Assembly: GCA_049999805.1 (NCBI GenBank)
Contig: JBNGIO010004854.1
Span: forward strand, 1 to 43,842
Direction: 5' to 3'
Source: Folioceros fuciformis
Lineage: Eukaryota > Anthocerotophyta > Anthocerotopsida > Anthocerotales
DNA: 43,842 nt
Numbering within the stretch: the stretch's first letter is position 1; the number at the start of each line of letters is the position of its first letter. The notes beneath the pieces were generated by a model, which saw nothing but the letters and a program-made list of their open reading frames with translations, was not told where the DNA came from and did no database searches. This document shows, in pieces, positions 20,998 through 32,818 of this stretch. The translations under genes and the position numbers were made by a program.

Positions 20998-22792
20998 TTC
21001 AAGGACTGTGAATCAGAAGCCAAGCAGGCCAGGCCACGCAAGGCCAGGCGAGGGAAGCTCTTGGGCGGGGGAAATGAAAATGCTGTCACAAGCTCATGTG
21101 TCCAGCCCACATCCAGCAAATGGCAGACGGCTTCAGATTTGGGTTGTAGATAGAGCTCAGAAGAATTGGAGCTGGAGGAGCTCCCCAAGAGATTCTGAGC
21201 AGGGCAGGGTGATTCCTCCAGCCTATACAAAGCTGCACTAAAAGCTGAAGCAGCCAGGGCCGGTAATATGTGAGAGATATCTGCCATCAGGCAGAGAGCT
21301 TGACAATGCAAGAGAGAGGCGGAATCTGAATTTTGGCAGCCGAGGAGGGAGGAAGGACGTTACCCCGTCCACCTGCCCAGCTAGCTATGACACAAACACC
21401 ACTTTGCGCTGGGATTTGGCCAAAAACGGAATGTTCCACAATCATGGGAACTGGGCGAACAACGCGAAGCCCTCGCATCCTGCTGGCTTTTGTATTCGCC
21501 CTTCACCATTCCAGGTAAAGAAATCAGATTCCTCGACGATTTGGAAGGACTGATGAAACTTTTGAGGCCAACAGACGGGACAGAAGTTTTGCACGAGGTT
21601 AGCTGTCGGCAATCACATTACACCATGACCCCCCAGACCCAGATACCGCTTTACTTGTACATACAGTACTCGACAGACTGTCTAAACAGGAGGAGACAAA
21701 TTCCCAACACATGGTAGCTCACAGCGAATGCGAAGGCCAGCCACCTCTTGCCCTTCGATCCTCAAGAGGGCGGCCCCGCAGGAGCCATGCTACGCTGCGA
21801 CTCGTAGCAGTTGGGATTTCTAATTTTCAAACAGATGTGACTTCAAAACTGGAGGCTCAGGGCCAGACTATTCCCAGTGCGCTGGGAGGGCCTGGCACAG
21901 GGCTGGTACGGAAAGCCCAGCACCGGGTCTCCTGCCCAGCCTTCGCTTTAGTAGAGTTGTCACTGCCGTTGTAAAACTGGAGGAGAAGAGGGAGCAATTT
22001 GGTGACGGCATTTGTTCGAAATTTGATTCATTCAAAGTCTGAGGCAAGTGGCTCCCGTGAGATGAGGGAGCCAACGACATTGATTCATTCAAAGTCTGAG
22101 GCAAGTGGCTCCCGTGAGATGGGGGAGCCGTGCGTGATCCTGTGCAGTTGACCTGGCTCCATACGACAAATACTCACAAAGTGCACTCACCTGTTCACTA
22201 TCAAAATGTGGGTGACCCTTGCCTATTTCGGCGTCCGAAAGGGATCCGGTTGAATCTGAGAATGGGCCCACGCTGGTATGGGACCTGGCATCTCGCAGTC
22301 AGTCAGGTTGTCAACAGTAAATCGTGGAAGGCCATACTGTGGATTGTGACAAATGAAAACGTGACCTGAGATCTTGGAAGTCAGTCACAACTTCACATCC
22401 TGTTTGGTGCCAGAAAAACCGTCTGCTAACTCAACATACAGGACACAGTTACATACTCATGAAAAACTGAGAGAAAGGAGGGTAAGGAACATCACGCACC
22501 TCATCGTCGATAAGCTGTCAAATGGGACCACCAGGAACCAGGTGCCTTTGCAACTTAAAAATGTGAGCACCTCAAAGCGGTTCATGGGTATCTCACAAGG
22601 ACCCACAGTTACATGATCGTTTACTGTACAAAGCTCTGCCCAGCCATTCTGACTAACTAGTGTTGCACATCCTACTGCGGGTCCTGGTATTAAGCTAACG
22701 TACATGTACATGCCAAGTGCATCCCTATAAATGTCACATAAATATGAGCACAATCTTTTAGCTGTCTACGTTAGGCATGCAGGTCTCATGAG
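20998..22792. other. Intergenic region upstream of DUR3
   Basis: No coding motif is seen. The part next to 20997 should hold the DUR3 promoter and 5' UTR; I see no convincing TATA box. The right-hand part is downstream of the coiled-coil gene, so includes its 3' UTR. A 57-bp tandem repeat with a hairpin lies at 22024-22129. Confidence 0.6.
22024..22129. repeat. 57-bp direct repeat carrying a hairpin, two copies
   Basis: Two copies begin at 22024 and 22081 with TGATTCATTCAAAGTCTGAG, and their first 49 bases differ at a single site. Each contains GGCTCCC and GGGAGCC, able to form a 7-8 bp stem around a 9-nt loop (stems 22049-22056/22066-22073 and 22107-22113/22123-22129). Confidence 0.9.
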
Positions 22793-24606
22793 CTAGAGTA
22801 CAAGCGGCTGGTTGAAAAACCGACCTCCAGCTACCCATAACAATCTTCTTAGCAACATTGGTAGTTGCTCAATGTCAACCAACAAGACATCCTGCATCCA
22901 ACCAGGAGCTCTACTTTTTAAACTGCCGAGCGAAACAGGCTTGTACCGCATCACTTTTTGTCCCCCGCTGATATTAGGTGGTTCGTCCCATTCTTCCAGT
23001 CTGAAAGAAAATCCTGGAACAGAGATGCACTTAGCTTGAGAGCCTGTCTTACAAACCGCCAACAGTCATCCAGTTTGGCATCACTCTTTAGAGTCCAACC
23101 TACCTGTGGATTGATGAAAGAAGACCGCATATACTGCCGCGTCCTTTTCACAAGCAGAGAACTCCATGCTTGTTAGCTGCTCCATAAACTCTTTCGCGAG
23201 TTCAAATGCTTTGCTTCCATGTTGCCCTTCACACGATTTAATTCCATTTTGCACTTCCTCTGTATGAGAACCATCGATACAAGTTGGAGGCAATGTCAAT
23301 CTCATGGGGATGATACACTTGCCAGCTGCACTGGAATTAAGCCAAGCGCAATGGACTATGCAATGCAGCTCATGCACCTTCACACCTGGCTCTTAATCAC
23401 CCGCAAATTTCCTACACCTCTCCTCCCACCCTTGGTAACCAAAAAATGTTTCTTGTCAACTTTCGTGGGAAAGACACCTCCACCATACCTTGATTAGGAA
23501 GTGTAGTGTGAACCCTGGCCTCGACAGAATGGCAAGGCTCACAGTCGGGATGTTTTCTTCTTTTCGAACCAACAGCTTCAGAGCCCTTCAGCGTCTGGTT
23601 CTCAGCTTTTGCTTCCTCCAGCTGGCTCTTGGTCTCTCTTAAGTCAACAAGAGCCTCCCTCAAAGTCACTTGCGTTTCCCTGAGCTGCATATTAATGTCC
23701 CAACACTCCTTCGAAAGACGTTCATCTGCAAGCCGCGAGCACAGCAAAGATGTTAGTGCTCATACTCACCTCCTTTCACAAAAGGCACGTCACAAGACGG
23801 TACGGCATTACACCGCAGCATACTTACTCTTGTCACGCTCCCGACTGAGTTCAGAATGAACATCACCTAACATAAACCCATGTCTGCAGCAAAAAGGGGC
23901 GGGTAGCTGTCAGAATAACCCCAGGACTTCTGAAACAAAAACGCACCCCAGTTGGCGTTTTGATCCAGCAACCTGAAAACAGTAGTGCCAAAACTCTTAG
24001 CCATCTGATCCCTTGTGCAACTTCACCTCCAGCCATGGCAGATAAACCATGCATCACCTGCGGGTGCAGACGCGATCATCACCTGTGCAAAGCATCTTGT
24101 CTAGCAGCGGCCTCAGCCTGCGCCTTCCAATGCTCAGCCTGCGCCTTCCAGAACGCCTTCTCATTCTCTAAATGCGCTATATGCGCTTCCGTAGCTGCAC
24201 GACACATCTAGGTTTAGGCAAAGCTCTAGACGGAGCTCCACAAGCCAGGCACCGGAATTATGCAAAAAGTACATGCCTGCAGAACAAAATTCCAACCTCT
24301 GATGAAATCCTTGTATCTTTCACGCTCCTCCCGAAGATCCTTCAGCAGAGATTCCCAACCCTGAGGTCCGACCAGCGCCTGCGCGTCCGTACCACCCTGT
24401 CTCTGTCCAGTTCCAGCTACCTGCCTCTGCTCCGGCTCTTGCCCCTGCCCCTGTCCCTGCCTTTGCCCCTCATCCTTCTGCTGCTCCTGCTCCATCTTGC
24501 TGTTTTCTCCTGCAGCTGGCTGCTGCCGTGAGCAGGCTCGGTCGCACTCCCGACCGGGAGCATTTGGCCTCCCTCTGACCGGTTTCCCGAGTCGGGGGAG
24601 AGACAA
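22793..24606 (-). CDS. Unrecognised six-exon protein with coiled-coil segments
   Basis: Six minus-strand exons join with matching phases: 24606-24297, 24194-24083, 23883-23828, 23725-23489, 23259-23104 and 23043-22793, giving 373 aa ending in TAG. Residues about 45-75 are Q/E/G-rich low complexity. Coiled coil is likely at about 85-135 (SLLKDLREERERYKDF, AHIAHLENEKAFWKAQ) and 160-205 (LREALVDLRETKSQLEEAK). A basic SKRRKH suggests a nuclear signal. The C-terminal third looks globular (KAFELAKEFMEQLTSMEF, ACEKDAAVYAVFF, LEEWDEPPNISG, APGWMQDVLLVDIEQLP). I recognise no family. The start could be a later Met near 24493. Splice consistency over five introns makes a real gene likely. Confidence 0.72.
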
Positions 24607-24845
24607 GAAAACGACTACATTTTGAAATGTGCTTCCGTTAGAGTTAGGGCAGTCCGTCCGTCTATAGCCAGTTTGTTAAGAAACCAGTTATGTTACCAGG
24701 AGTTCGTCAGCCAGCTGATTTGTGTCTGCTGCACAAAGCTTGCCACGTTGCGAGCAGACTTGGCAGGAAGCGGACAATCAGATTCGGCCTGGAATGGCTT
24801 GCATGACCAGCTTCTTGGAGCTCTGATAAACCTGCCGTGCCAGGG
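24607..24845. promoter_or_regulatory. Candidate bidirectional promoter, 239 bp
   Basis: Separates the divergent starts of the coiled-coil gene (minus, 24606) and the ThrE-like gene (plus, 24846). At 239 bp between start codons, 5' UTRs and promoters of both genes must share it or overlap. No TATA box is evident. This is inferred from gene layout only. Confidence 0.45.
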
Positions 24846-26875
24846 ATGGCCGCTTCTTCGTTTTATAGCGTTGCCCAGAAGATTTCGGACGCGACTGGTG
24901 TTCCCTTTGTGTCCGAGGAGCATGAGGATGACTTTGAGCAGATGCCTGGTTCCGGTGTCTCATCCGGCACCGGTACCGGTTCCGGTGTGTGATCTCACTT
25001 GCATTTTCTGGCGATGAAAGGTCCAGCATTCCGTGAAGCTTGGGTCCGGTACCGCAGGGGATGGGGAGAAGGATCGTAGCTTGGAGCAAAAGTTTTTGAT
25101 CCGGTTGGCGCTGGCTTTGGTGAGCTATGGGAGTTCCGCTCCAAGAACTGAGTACCTGGTGGAGAAGGCTGCCGACAAGTTGGAGACAAAGGCCCATGTG
25201 GCCGTGTTTTCATCTCTCGTGCTGCTCGTGTTTCCCATAAGCAATCATAACAAGTATGGAAGCCGGAGATGAAATGATGATGAGGCTGTATAAAGGCGTG
25301 CGTGCTCGTAAGTCTCTGTGACTGACTGGGTGTGCTTGGCTTGACGATAGTAGATCTGACACTGTGATGACCACAGTGTCGAGAAGTGTGAATGTGGACA
25401 AGCTACAGAAAATCGATGAACTGGCCAACATGGTTGGACATAAGGGAATGAACGTTTCTGCAGCAGATTGCCGACTAAGAGCAATCGCAACTTCTCCCGG
25501 GTACTTTACCAGCCGCAAGAGCCAATTGCTGTCATATGGACTCTCCTCCTTCATCTCCGCCCCTCTTTTCTTCTCAGGTCTGTTGTTGTTTTTCTCCTCC
25601 TTTACTTGCCGCACGGTCTCACTCGATCATGATCATGTTGACAAGGATGAGCCTGATAGCTACATGCTGGGCAGGGTCATTGCAGGATGCCTTCATCTCC
25701 ATGCTTCTCGGACTGGGCGTTGGGGCGCTTGCAAAACTAGCAGAGAACACCCGTGTTTTCAGACACATGCTGGAGTTCATATCGGCCTTAATGGTCGCCA
25801 TTGTAGCCAGACTTTGCTGTGTCTATCTACAAGACTCCAAGCTGTGTTTTTTCGCGATAAGCTTGTCCTCTTTGGTGTGGCTCCTCCCAGGTATGCAACA
25901 CTCGAGGCTATCAGTTTGCTTGATTCATGTAACAAGTGTCGACCATTGCTCCGGTGGATAAGAGCCTCACCTCTACTTCATGAGGGAGGGCAGGTGAATT
26001 GCTGACGGTTGGCATCAGTGAAGTTGTGGAAGAGTCTCCCATCACGGGAACTGGCAGAATCATGCGTGGCTTGGTTATCACCTTGCAACTGGGGTTTGGA
26101 CTGGCAATTGGACAGGACTTGGTATGGTGGGCAGATACGCCAGTGGACAAAAATTGTGAAGTACCGGACATGTCTCCTTGGTGGGACGTCATATGGTAAC
26201 GCACGCTTTTCCCACCCCATATCATGTGACTCGGCCTCGAACTTGGGCACCTGCTCATCACTCCTGTGATCACCAGGTTCATCGGCTTTTCGATTGCTGC
26301 CAACGTGCTGTTGAAGGGAAGGTACGGGCAGTGGTTAGGGATGACATCAGCTGCCGGAATCGGCATTCTCCTAGACAAAGCCTGCAGCACTGTTCTGCGA
26401 CCAGAGGCTTCTGCCGCAATCGCTTCAATTGGGATAGGCGTCACAGGTAATACCAGCCCTTTTCCTGCGTACACCCAGTCCGAGTGATTTGCAACAGACA
26501 GAGACGATGAGCCAGGATTCTCCCGCTGTCTCAGGTGGGATCTTAGCTCAAGTTACGAGCGATATCCCGTTGAGCATGATCTTGGCTGGAGTTCAAGTAC
26601 TGCTTCCAGGAGGTATAGGAGTGCAGGGAGTGACCGTCCTCCTCAGCGGTGGTGATGTGGTTTCTGGAATGTCGTTCGTCATGAACACGGTGGTGATCTG
26701 TCTCTCCATCACAATCGGCTTACTAGTATCCAAGATTGCGATGCACGACGGGATCCTGGGAGTAACCAAGGCTCTCGGGCACAATTCCAAGACAATTGAG
26801 GAAGAGCTGCGCAGAGAAGCTGAAAACTCTGTCAGAGACGACGAGGCAGAGGAAGACACAAGAGTGGCCATTTAG
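24846..26875 (+). CDS. ThrE/Prm10-like (DUF1212) multi-pass membrane exporter
   Basis: Related to bacterial threonine/serine exporters and fungal Prm10; substrate in this organism unknown. Exons (plus): 24846-24984, 25058-25307, 25377-25577, 25675-25890, 25994-26195, 26277-26446 and 26535-26875, ending in TAG. The N-terminal domain shows FLIRLALALVSYGSSAPRTE and NVDKLQKIDELANMVG. Membrane segments follow (SYGLSSFISAPLFFSGG, FAISLSSLVWLLPGE, GRIMRGLVITLQLGFGLAIG, WFIGFSIAANVLLKG). The second half repeats the architecture, ending VLLPGGIGVQGVTVLLSGGD and SITIGLLVSKIAM. All junctions keep phase, but exon 2 changes register by one base between about 25205 and 25268. With a 25-nt intron there the product is 497 aa. 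The N-terminal exon (MAASSFYSVAQK) is the least certain. Confidence 0.85.
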
Positions 26876-27335
26876 AGAACTGGACGAGGCAGTCTAGGCA
26901 GTTCTGTTCTGTCCCAAATTGTGGGCATTGTGCTCCATTGCTGCCAGTCTGAGCTACATTCCTACACAGGTACTGGAGAGAACGTCACGAGCCTAACATC
27001 TGATGCAGTAGACTCAACAGCTTCACCTTCACGCGCTTGCAATGAAGAGCGTTAGCCGGAAATCATTTTGCCAAACCCCGCATCCACGCGTCCCAACTGC
27101 TGCAGGCTATTCATTCATGTGCAAGCAACCAACGAACTGATGGCAAACGACGGCAAAGTAACGGCAGCGTTCGTATCAATGCCGTCCATGGGCATTACGC
27201 CTTTCTCTGAATTCGCCGTGGGCTGTTCGTGGTATTCGAAGCAACCATGTCAAGAATGCCTGCATCCTACTGACGACATGACCATGGAGGGATAAAATTA
27301 TGTGTTTCGTGACACACGGACTGTCCACTAGAGTG
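26876..27335. other. Convergent intergenic region
   Basis: This 460-bp spacer holds the 3' UTRs of the plus-strand ThrE-like gene and the minus-strand glycosyltransferase gene. No coding motif or repeat was seen. Confidence 0.6.
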
Positions 27336-30300
27336 TTAGGGGATGTCCTGGTCGGAAGAGCTTGCAAAGCCTGGCTCCGAGCTAACAGGGATCCCGACAC
27401 TCGAATTACTGCCTGTGCTCTCTGGAGGTTCAACTTTGTCTTTCTTCTGCCTCCTACGCTGGTCCAGCCCCTGATGCCTCGACATTGTGGAGACCATGAG
27501 GAGGTAAGCACTGACCACCAGCGTCCAGACAGCCACCTTCCAGTAGCTGACATGCACAAGGATGCTGATATGCTCCAGGAACCTAGATCGTGCCTCGAAG
27601 GAGGAGTTGTTTTGGTACTTGCCACCCATTTCAAGCAAGGGATCAGGATCGGCGGGTGGAGACCATGTTCTCTTGCTACTTGCCACAGGTGTATCACGAT
27701 GCTCTTCGTACGAGCTCTCTTTTTCCTGTTCAGTTTCTCCATCGAGATCTTCTTGCTCTTCCTCGTTAGTGCGGTCTTGGTCTCCCCCACCAGAATCAGA
27801 AGATAGATCTCCATGTTCTGCTGCTTCTATCTGGTCTATAGTGGGTTTTTCCTCAGCATCCTGGTCGTCTTGGTCCTCCGGACATCCTCTGTTCTTGTGG
27901 TGCAAGTATAGGGCGTCGTTGAGAGTATTTACACATTCGATACATATGCTGTCCCTTCGGAATTCATCCTCATTTATTCTGTTCAAAGTAGAGACGTCGG
28001 GAGGTTCAGGGAAGAACTGCCAGCAGATGTTTGTCATGTCCTTCGTCCGCCACTCAACCTTGTCAAATGACCAGTTGCCAATGTTCCACTCCAACCCGTA
28101 GTGGAGCACATGGGGTTCTACATCAGGACTAGGAACGTAGCCTGGATATAGCATGATGTCTTGGTTGATGATGTGCTTCAGTTTCATCTGCAAGCGAGAA
28201 ACAGAAGATCATGCAACCAAACAAAAGGAAGGACACCTGATGCAGCTGACACCGTGTTGTGCGTAAATGCTCCTCACCTCTGCAGCACCGAAGACATAAC
28301 CGTACATTTCACTGATCCAACCTTCCCCATAAACGTCCCCAGTAAAGTTTGTGCTCCAGTGTGCCCCGTCGGCACGAACCTCCTCGGTCTTGTGAAGCCA
28401 GAGTGGGGCGAATTTCCGGAGATCATCAATGTGCATCACGATGACCCCACCCACTTTCTGGCATGCCTTTGGATATCTTGTATGAAGTATCGCCAGTTCG
28501 TTGTCACATCCGATGAGATAACTGCGACCACCAGCATGAGCAAGCAAGACCACGAGCATGAATTGCACTCCACCGTCAATGCAAGTGACCACTGCAGGGA
28601 TAAATAGAGCTGAGAGATCTTACTCATATGGAGCTGAGACAGGGTGGCCAGGTGCGGCACCCAATTCCCATGGTGTTATCGGCCTACGGAGAATCATGTC
28701 AGCATCGAGAATCACAATGTACTCAGCATCCGTGTCGAAGTGATTAAGCCAATGAACGACAGCAGCAGGCTTATTGATCGCAGGATACCTGCAGCAGGAA
28801 GAGAACAGAGTTAAGGCACGAAGGGTGGAGGTGTTGCATACAGGAGGCAAGGAGATCAATGCAAAGCCTACACCTAAAGATTACCAGTCGCCGGTTAGTG
28901 GGTGCTTGCTCATGGACGGAACAACATGTGTGGTCGCGAGGTCCATACCCTTGTACGTCTTGAGATCCTCCTCCGTGCAGCTAAGCAACCGTGTGAGTGG
29001 TCCAGGTTGCCTACTCAGAGTAAAGCTGTGCACCATTCCTACCGTCTGCCAGTCAAAGTACGTTGAGCACTCGACAGAAAACAACGTGTGCATCTTGGGA
29101 CGAGGAACAGTGGCAGCGGGTTTCTTGTCATGTTTCATATCCGACTTAGCACCATTCGTCTCATTGTTCTGAGTTGTGGATGGAAGCCGCCGAACTTCTG
29201 CTGCAAGTCGGCCCTCACCGTCACCCGCATCCTTCATGCCTCCAGCTTGGGCCAACTGGAGATCTCGTACCTCGGTTGCAAACACTGAACTTTTCTGTAA
29301 CAGTCCCTCTGCCAGAAACGTCAGATAGGCAGACTTTTTGGGTCTGGGACAACCACGACGTCTGTGTGCAAGGATCAATCCTTCGTTGATGGTGTTGACA
29401 CACTCAACGCTGAGAAGCAAAGCCCGGCGTTTTCTGACATCTGACTCCATGGCAGTCACCTGCGCAAGTTGTTGCAACCAAAGTCATCGAGAGATTGTTT
29501 GACACTTGTGTTGACACATCCAATAAGCAAACTGCAACACACTCTCACCTGCTCAGGGAAGGGCGGAGGAGAAAATAAACGGTTACAGTCGTAGACAATG
29601 TCGTCTTCATGGTGTTCTAGTTTGCCGAAATGCCACTTCCCCACGTCAAACCTCAAGCCATAGTGGAGCAGTTGAGGTTCCACTCCATCCGTAGGAGTGT
29701 ACCCAGGATATATCATCAACGTATCATTGACCTTGTGACGAAGCCCAACCTGGTGACATGGTAGGTTAGAACCAGCATTCCCACATATCTGACACTGGTA
29801 CGTTAGCCTGCAATTGCACAAAGAAAGTCCAACATTAACAGCTTTGCAAACTCAGCTCAAGCAATGGAACAAATCAGAAGAACACGCAGCATACCTCTGC
29901 AGCGCCAAAGGAGTAGCCATACATTTCACTGATCCACCCTTTTTCGTATATGTCTCCAGTAATGTTCGTTCGCCAATGAACTTTGTCAACACGAACCTCT
30001 TGTGTCTTGGACAGCCAAAGTGGGGCCATTTTCTTCAGATCAGAAACATGCATCATGATAAACCCACCCACTTTGTCACACAATTCTGGATGCTTGGTAT
30101 GCAACGTCGCCAGTTCATTGTCACAGCCTATGAGGTACCTGCGTCATCACACACCCTTCGTGAGCATCAACACTACTGTTGCACAAATTTGCCAGCTTGA
30201 ACACACTTCCAAGTTGGTCAAGTCTTGACACACCCATAAGATGCTGATGCAGGTCTACCAATCTCAGCACCAACTTCCCAGGGAAGTATGGGCGCCCTTA

Positions 30301-30825
30301 CAACCATATCGGCATCCAGTATAAGCACCCAATCCACATTTTCTGCATCTGGGCTGTGATTCAACCAGTGAACAACCCCTGCTGGCTTGTTGATTGCTGG
30401 ATACCTGTAGAGAGGCCAAAACCCACAAATCGCTCAAAACCCTGTGCGTGGACACCAGCCATTTCAGGAGAAGAGCCAAGATGCAGGATATCCCACCAAT
30501 CTTTTGTGACAGGATCCAGACTCATGGACGGGACAACAACCGTCGGTGCCAGATCCATGCCCATGTAGGTTACCAGCTCGTCGTAGGTACAGCTGAGCAG
30601 GCGGGTGACGGGCCCCGGGTGCCCACTCTTCCTCAAACTGTGCATCAGACCCACAGTCTGCCAGTCGAAGTACATCTGGCACTCGGTGGAGAAGAGAGTG
30701 TGCATTCTCCATGGGCTGTTTGGTGAGGGAACGAAGGGGGGTTCATGACTCCCCTGGCACAGAGAGCTGATTACAAGACAAACGACGAGACATCCGAGAC
30801 CGGCTGCTCGCATGTGCTTTGACAT
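27336..30825 (-). CDS. SERGT1: Peptidyl serine alpha-galactosyltransferase (SERGT type), two-repeat
   Basis: Adds alpha-galactose to serine in hydroxyproline-rich glycoproteins such as extensins, in the secretory pathway. Eight exons (minus): 30825-30497, 30404-30234, 30138-29895, 29749-29549, 29459-28885, 28788-28624, 28521-28278 and 28187-27336; phases agree, 926 aa. A signal peptide (AAGLGCLVVCLVISSLC) opens the protein. The glycosyltransferase module occurs twice, from MHTLFSTECQMYFDW (aa 41) and MHTLFSVECSTYFDW (aa 438). Each has YPAINKPA, a DAD metal-binding motif (LILDADMVVR, VILDADMILR), YLIGCDNELA and KGWISEMYGYSFGAAE or its variant. An ECVNT…RGCP cysteine motif closes each repeat. 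An acidic linker (773-805) and one TM helix (about 856-876) end the protein. Confidence 0.93.
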
Positions 30826-32818
30826 GTCGTCGTGGATCAAGAACACGGAGGTAGGAATTGGGCAAGCAATCCTAGCTTCCTCCACCACGAACCTGCACGG
30901 CAGCCTCACACGCATTCAAGGCCATCCGGCCAGAGCCCAGCAGCTGATCTCTACGTGAGACCTTTCCAAGGTGTGCACACTGCCATTCCCTGCCCATCGG
31001 GAAGGAAGCTTGGAGGAATTGGGACGTGGGACGTGGGATGCATCAGGAGCGGGATTCCACCATCCTCACCGCCTGCGTCCTTCGCTGGGTCTGTGGCAGC
31101 TGCAGGCTGCGATGCCGGCACATGCCTGCATTTCCGAATGACAGCCCGAGTCTATCGGTAAAACCTTGCAAGCAACCAACGGTTCATTCAATTTCTTCGC
31201 AGAAAATGGGGCGGAGTGCATGCTTTTCCGTGTAGCACAGACTTCGAGGAAAGAAACAGCGAGGCTGTATGTCACGAAGGTATATATCAGGCATTCCGGC
31301 TGGAACTGGGAGTCGGATAAGGTGTGCTGGACACTCAGTGCGGGGGAGAAAGTGCACCCCTTTTCACATGGGAAGGAAAACCAATGGAAGCTGCCGAATG
31401 AGGCAAGTATGAGCCATTTTTTACACACTGGGGGTACATGTACCCAATACATAAGTATATCGAGGGAAGACACTTGTCACATGTCCTTCTCTGGTTTCAT
31501 CATGATACATGTCACAAAATTGAAAGCACCTTCGCACACAAATCGCATTATTCGTCCTGACAGACAAGAACACACCCACCCTCCTGTCAGCTTTCCTTCT
31601 TGCACTTGCCCTTCCACTCTCACTCACTTCTCACTACCCTGCCCCCTATGTGAAAGGGGACATACGTGTCTCCCTCCATAGAAACAGCACATACTGCATG
31701 TGAGTGGCTTTTTTAGACAGGTTACCTTCAAGTTACGACGTGATGATCACTACAGTGATCTGTTGTGTGCCGAGTCCCATCCCCTGACAACCCACACAGG
31801 GTGGAGTTAGTTAACCTTTGCTCTGCGAACGGAACAGCCTTCCCTCCCGGAGAGTCCCTCAGGACCGCAACAGCTACAAAACAGGAATCTCAGGTGTTGT
31901 GACGGGATACAAGCCCGAGCCCTGGGGGGGGTGGGCAGGGGGGTCGGCACCAAGTTCGAATCTCCTGATTCATATGACATGAGCGTACCAGACAGGACCT
32001 ACACACACACACGACGGCACGTCAGTGCAACTTCACAAGGCCCCGGTGAGCCTCTGCTTATCTTACGTGCGAGACCTTGCATACCCTGAGGGCCTCACGA
32101 AAAAGAGAACGGAATAACTGGTTATCAACTCAACATATGACCTTCAACCTATAGTGGTAGGTTTACCTGGCTTCCCGTGTAGAAAAACGCTTGCGGGCAG
32201 GAGCATAACTTCGGCTGTTGGGAAAAGAACAACTGCCCAGAAATGTCAAAGTCAGCATTTTATGCGGGGGGTACAATTACAGTTTGACTGGTTGAATGGT
32301 CCTATACGCAGGTATACGGACATAGCTGGACTTCTATTGATACTGGATTCCTTTCCAGGACACACAAGCAGTGCCAAATATGTTCCATCCGAAGGACATG
32401 TGTAATCACCTCAATATAATCCCACAGTAGGGACACACCCAAATTATCCACCTGAAGATGTGTGCCCAGAAACGCAGGAGCATTTGGCTAGGCTTCTACC
32501 TGCTCAAACATCTCCCAGAGCAGTCTCAGTGATCGAGCCGGTGGAACCGTGATCACGTGCCTGCCTGGACAACTCCGAAGTGACATGACCAGGGGCATCT
32601 TTTGCGCTGAGCGCCTCAGCTACGTCAGGAGCTCCTGCAAGATTTCAAGCCAAAGGGCCAGAGAATATTTCAAGCTAACTCAGATTTGAGGAACCTACGC
32701 ATGACAGCACGGCTATTATCAGCAAATCCTACAAAAACATTTGCCATTGAGGTATCACACCGCAAGTTCACTTGTGCCAATAGAAGCTGACAAGCTTACT
32801 GTCAAACACACTTGAGTC
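30826..32818. other. Intergenic region between SERGT-type gene and CABIN1
   Basis: About 2 kb upstream of the SERGT-type start and downstream of the CABIN1 stop. It contains a G-run cluster (31925-31946) and a short CA repeat near 32001. The plus-strand open frames (for example 31166-31681) show no domain, no codon-like pattern and no partner exons. No tRNA or other RNA gene was found. Confidence 0.55.

Noticed and set aside
30832-31681. Plus-strand frames upstream of the SERGT-type gene
   Set aside because: No recognisable domain or consistent splice sites; likely promoter and spacer sequence.
31921-31946. G-run cluster as a G-quadruplex
   Set aside because: Three uneven G runs; possible but not supported by repetition or position relative to a promoter.
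31940-31975. tRNA B-box-like AAGTTCGAATCTCC
   Set aside because: No A box or cloverleaf arms at proper spacing; the upstream sequence is a G-run.
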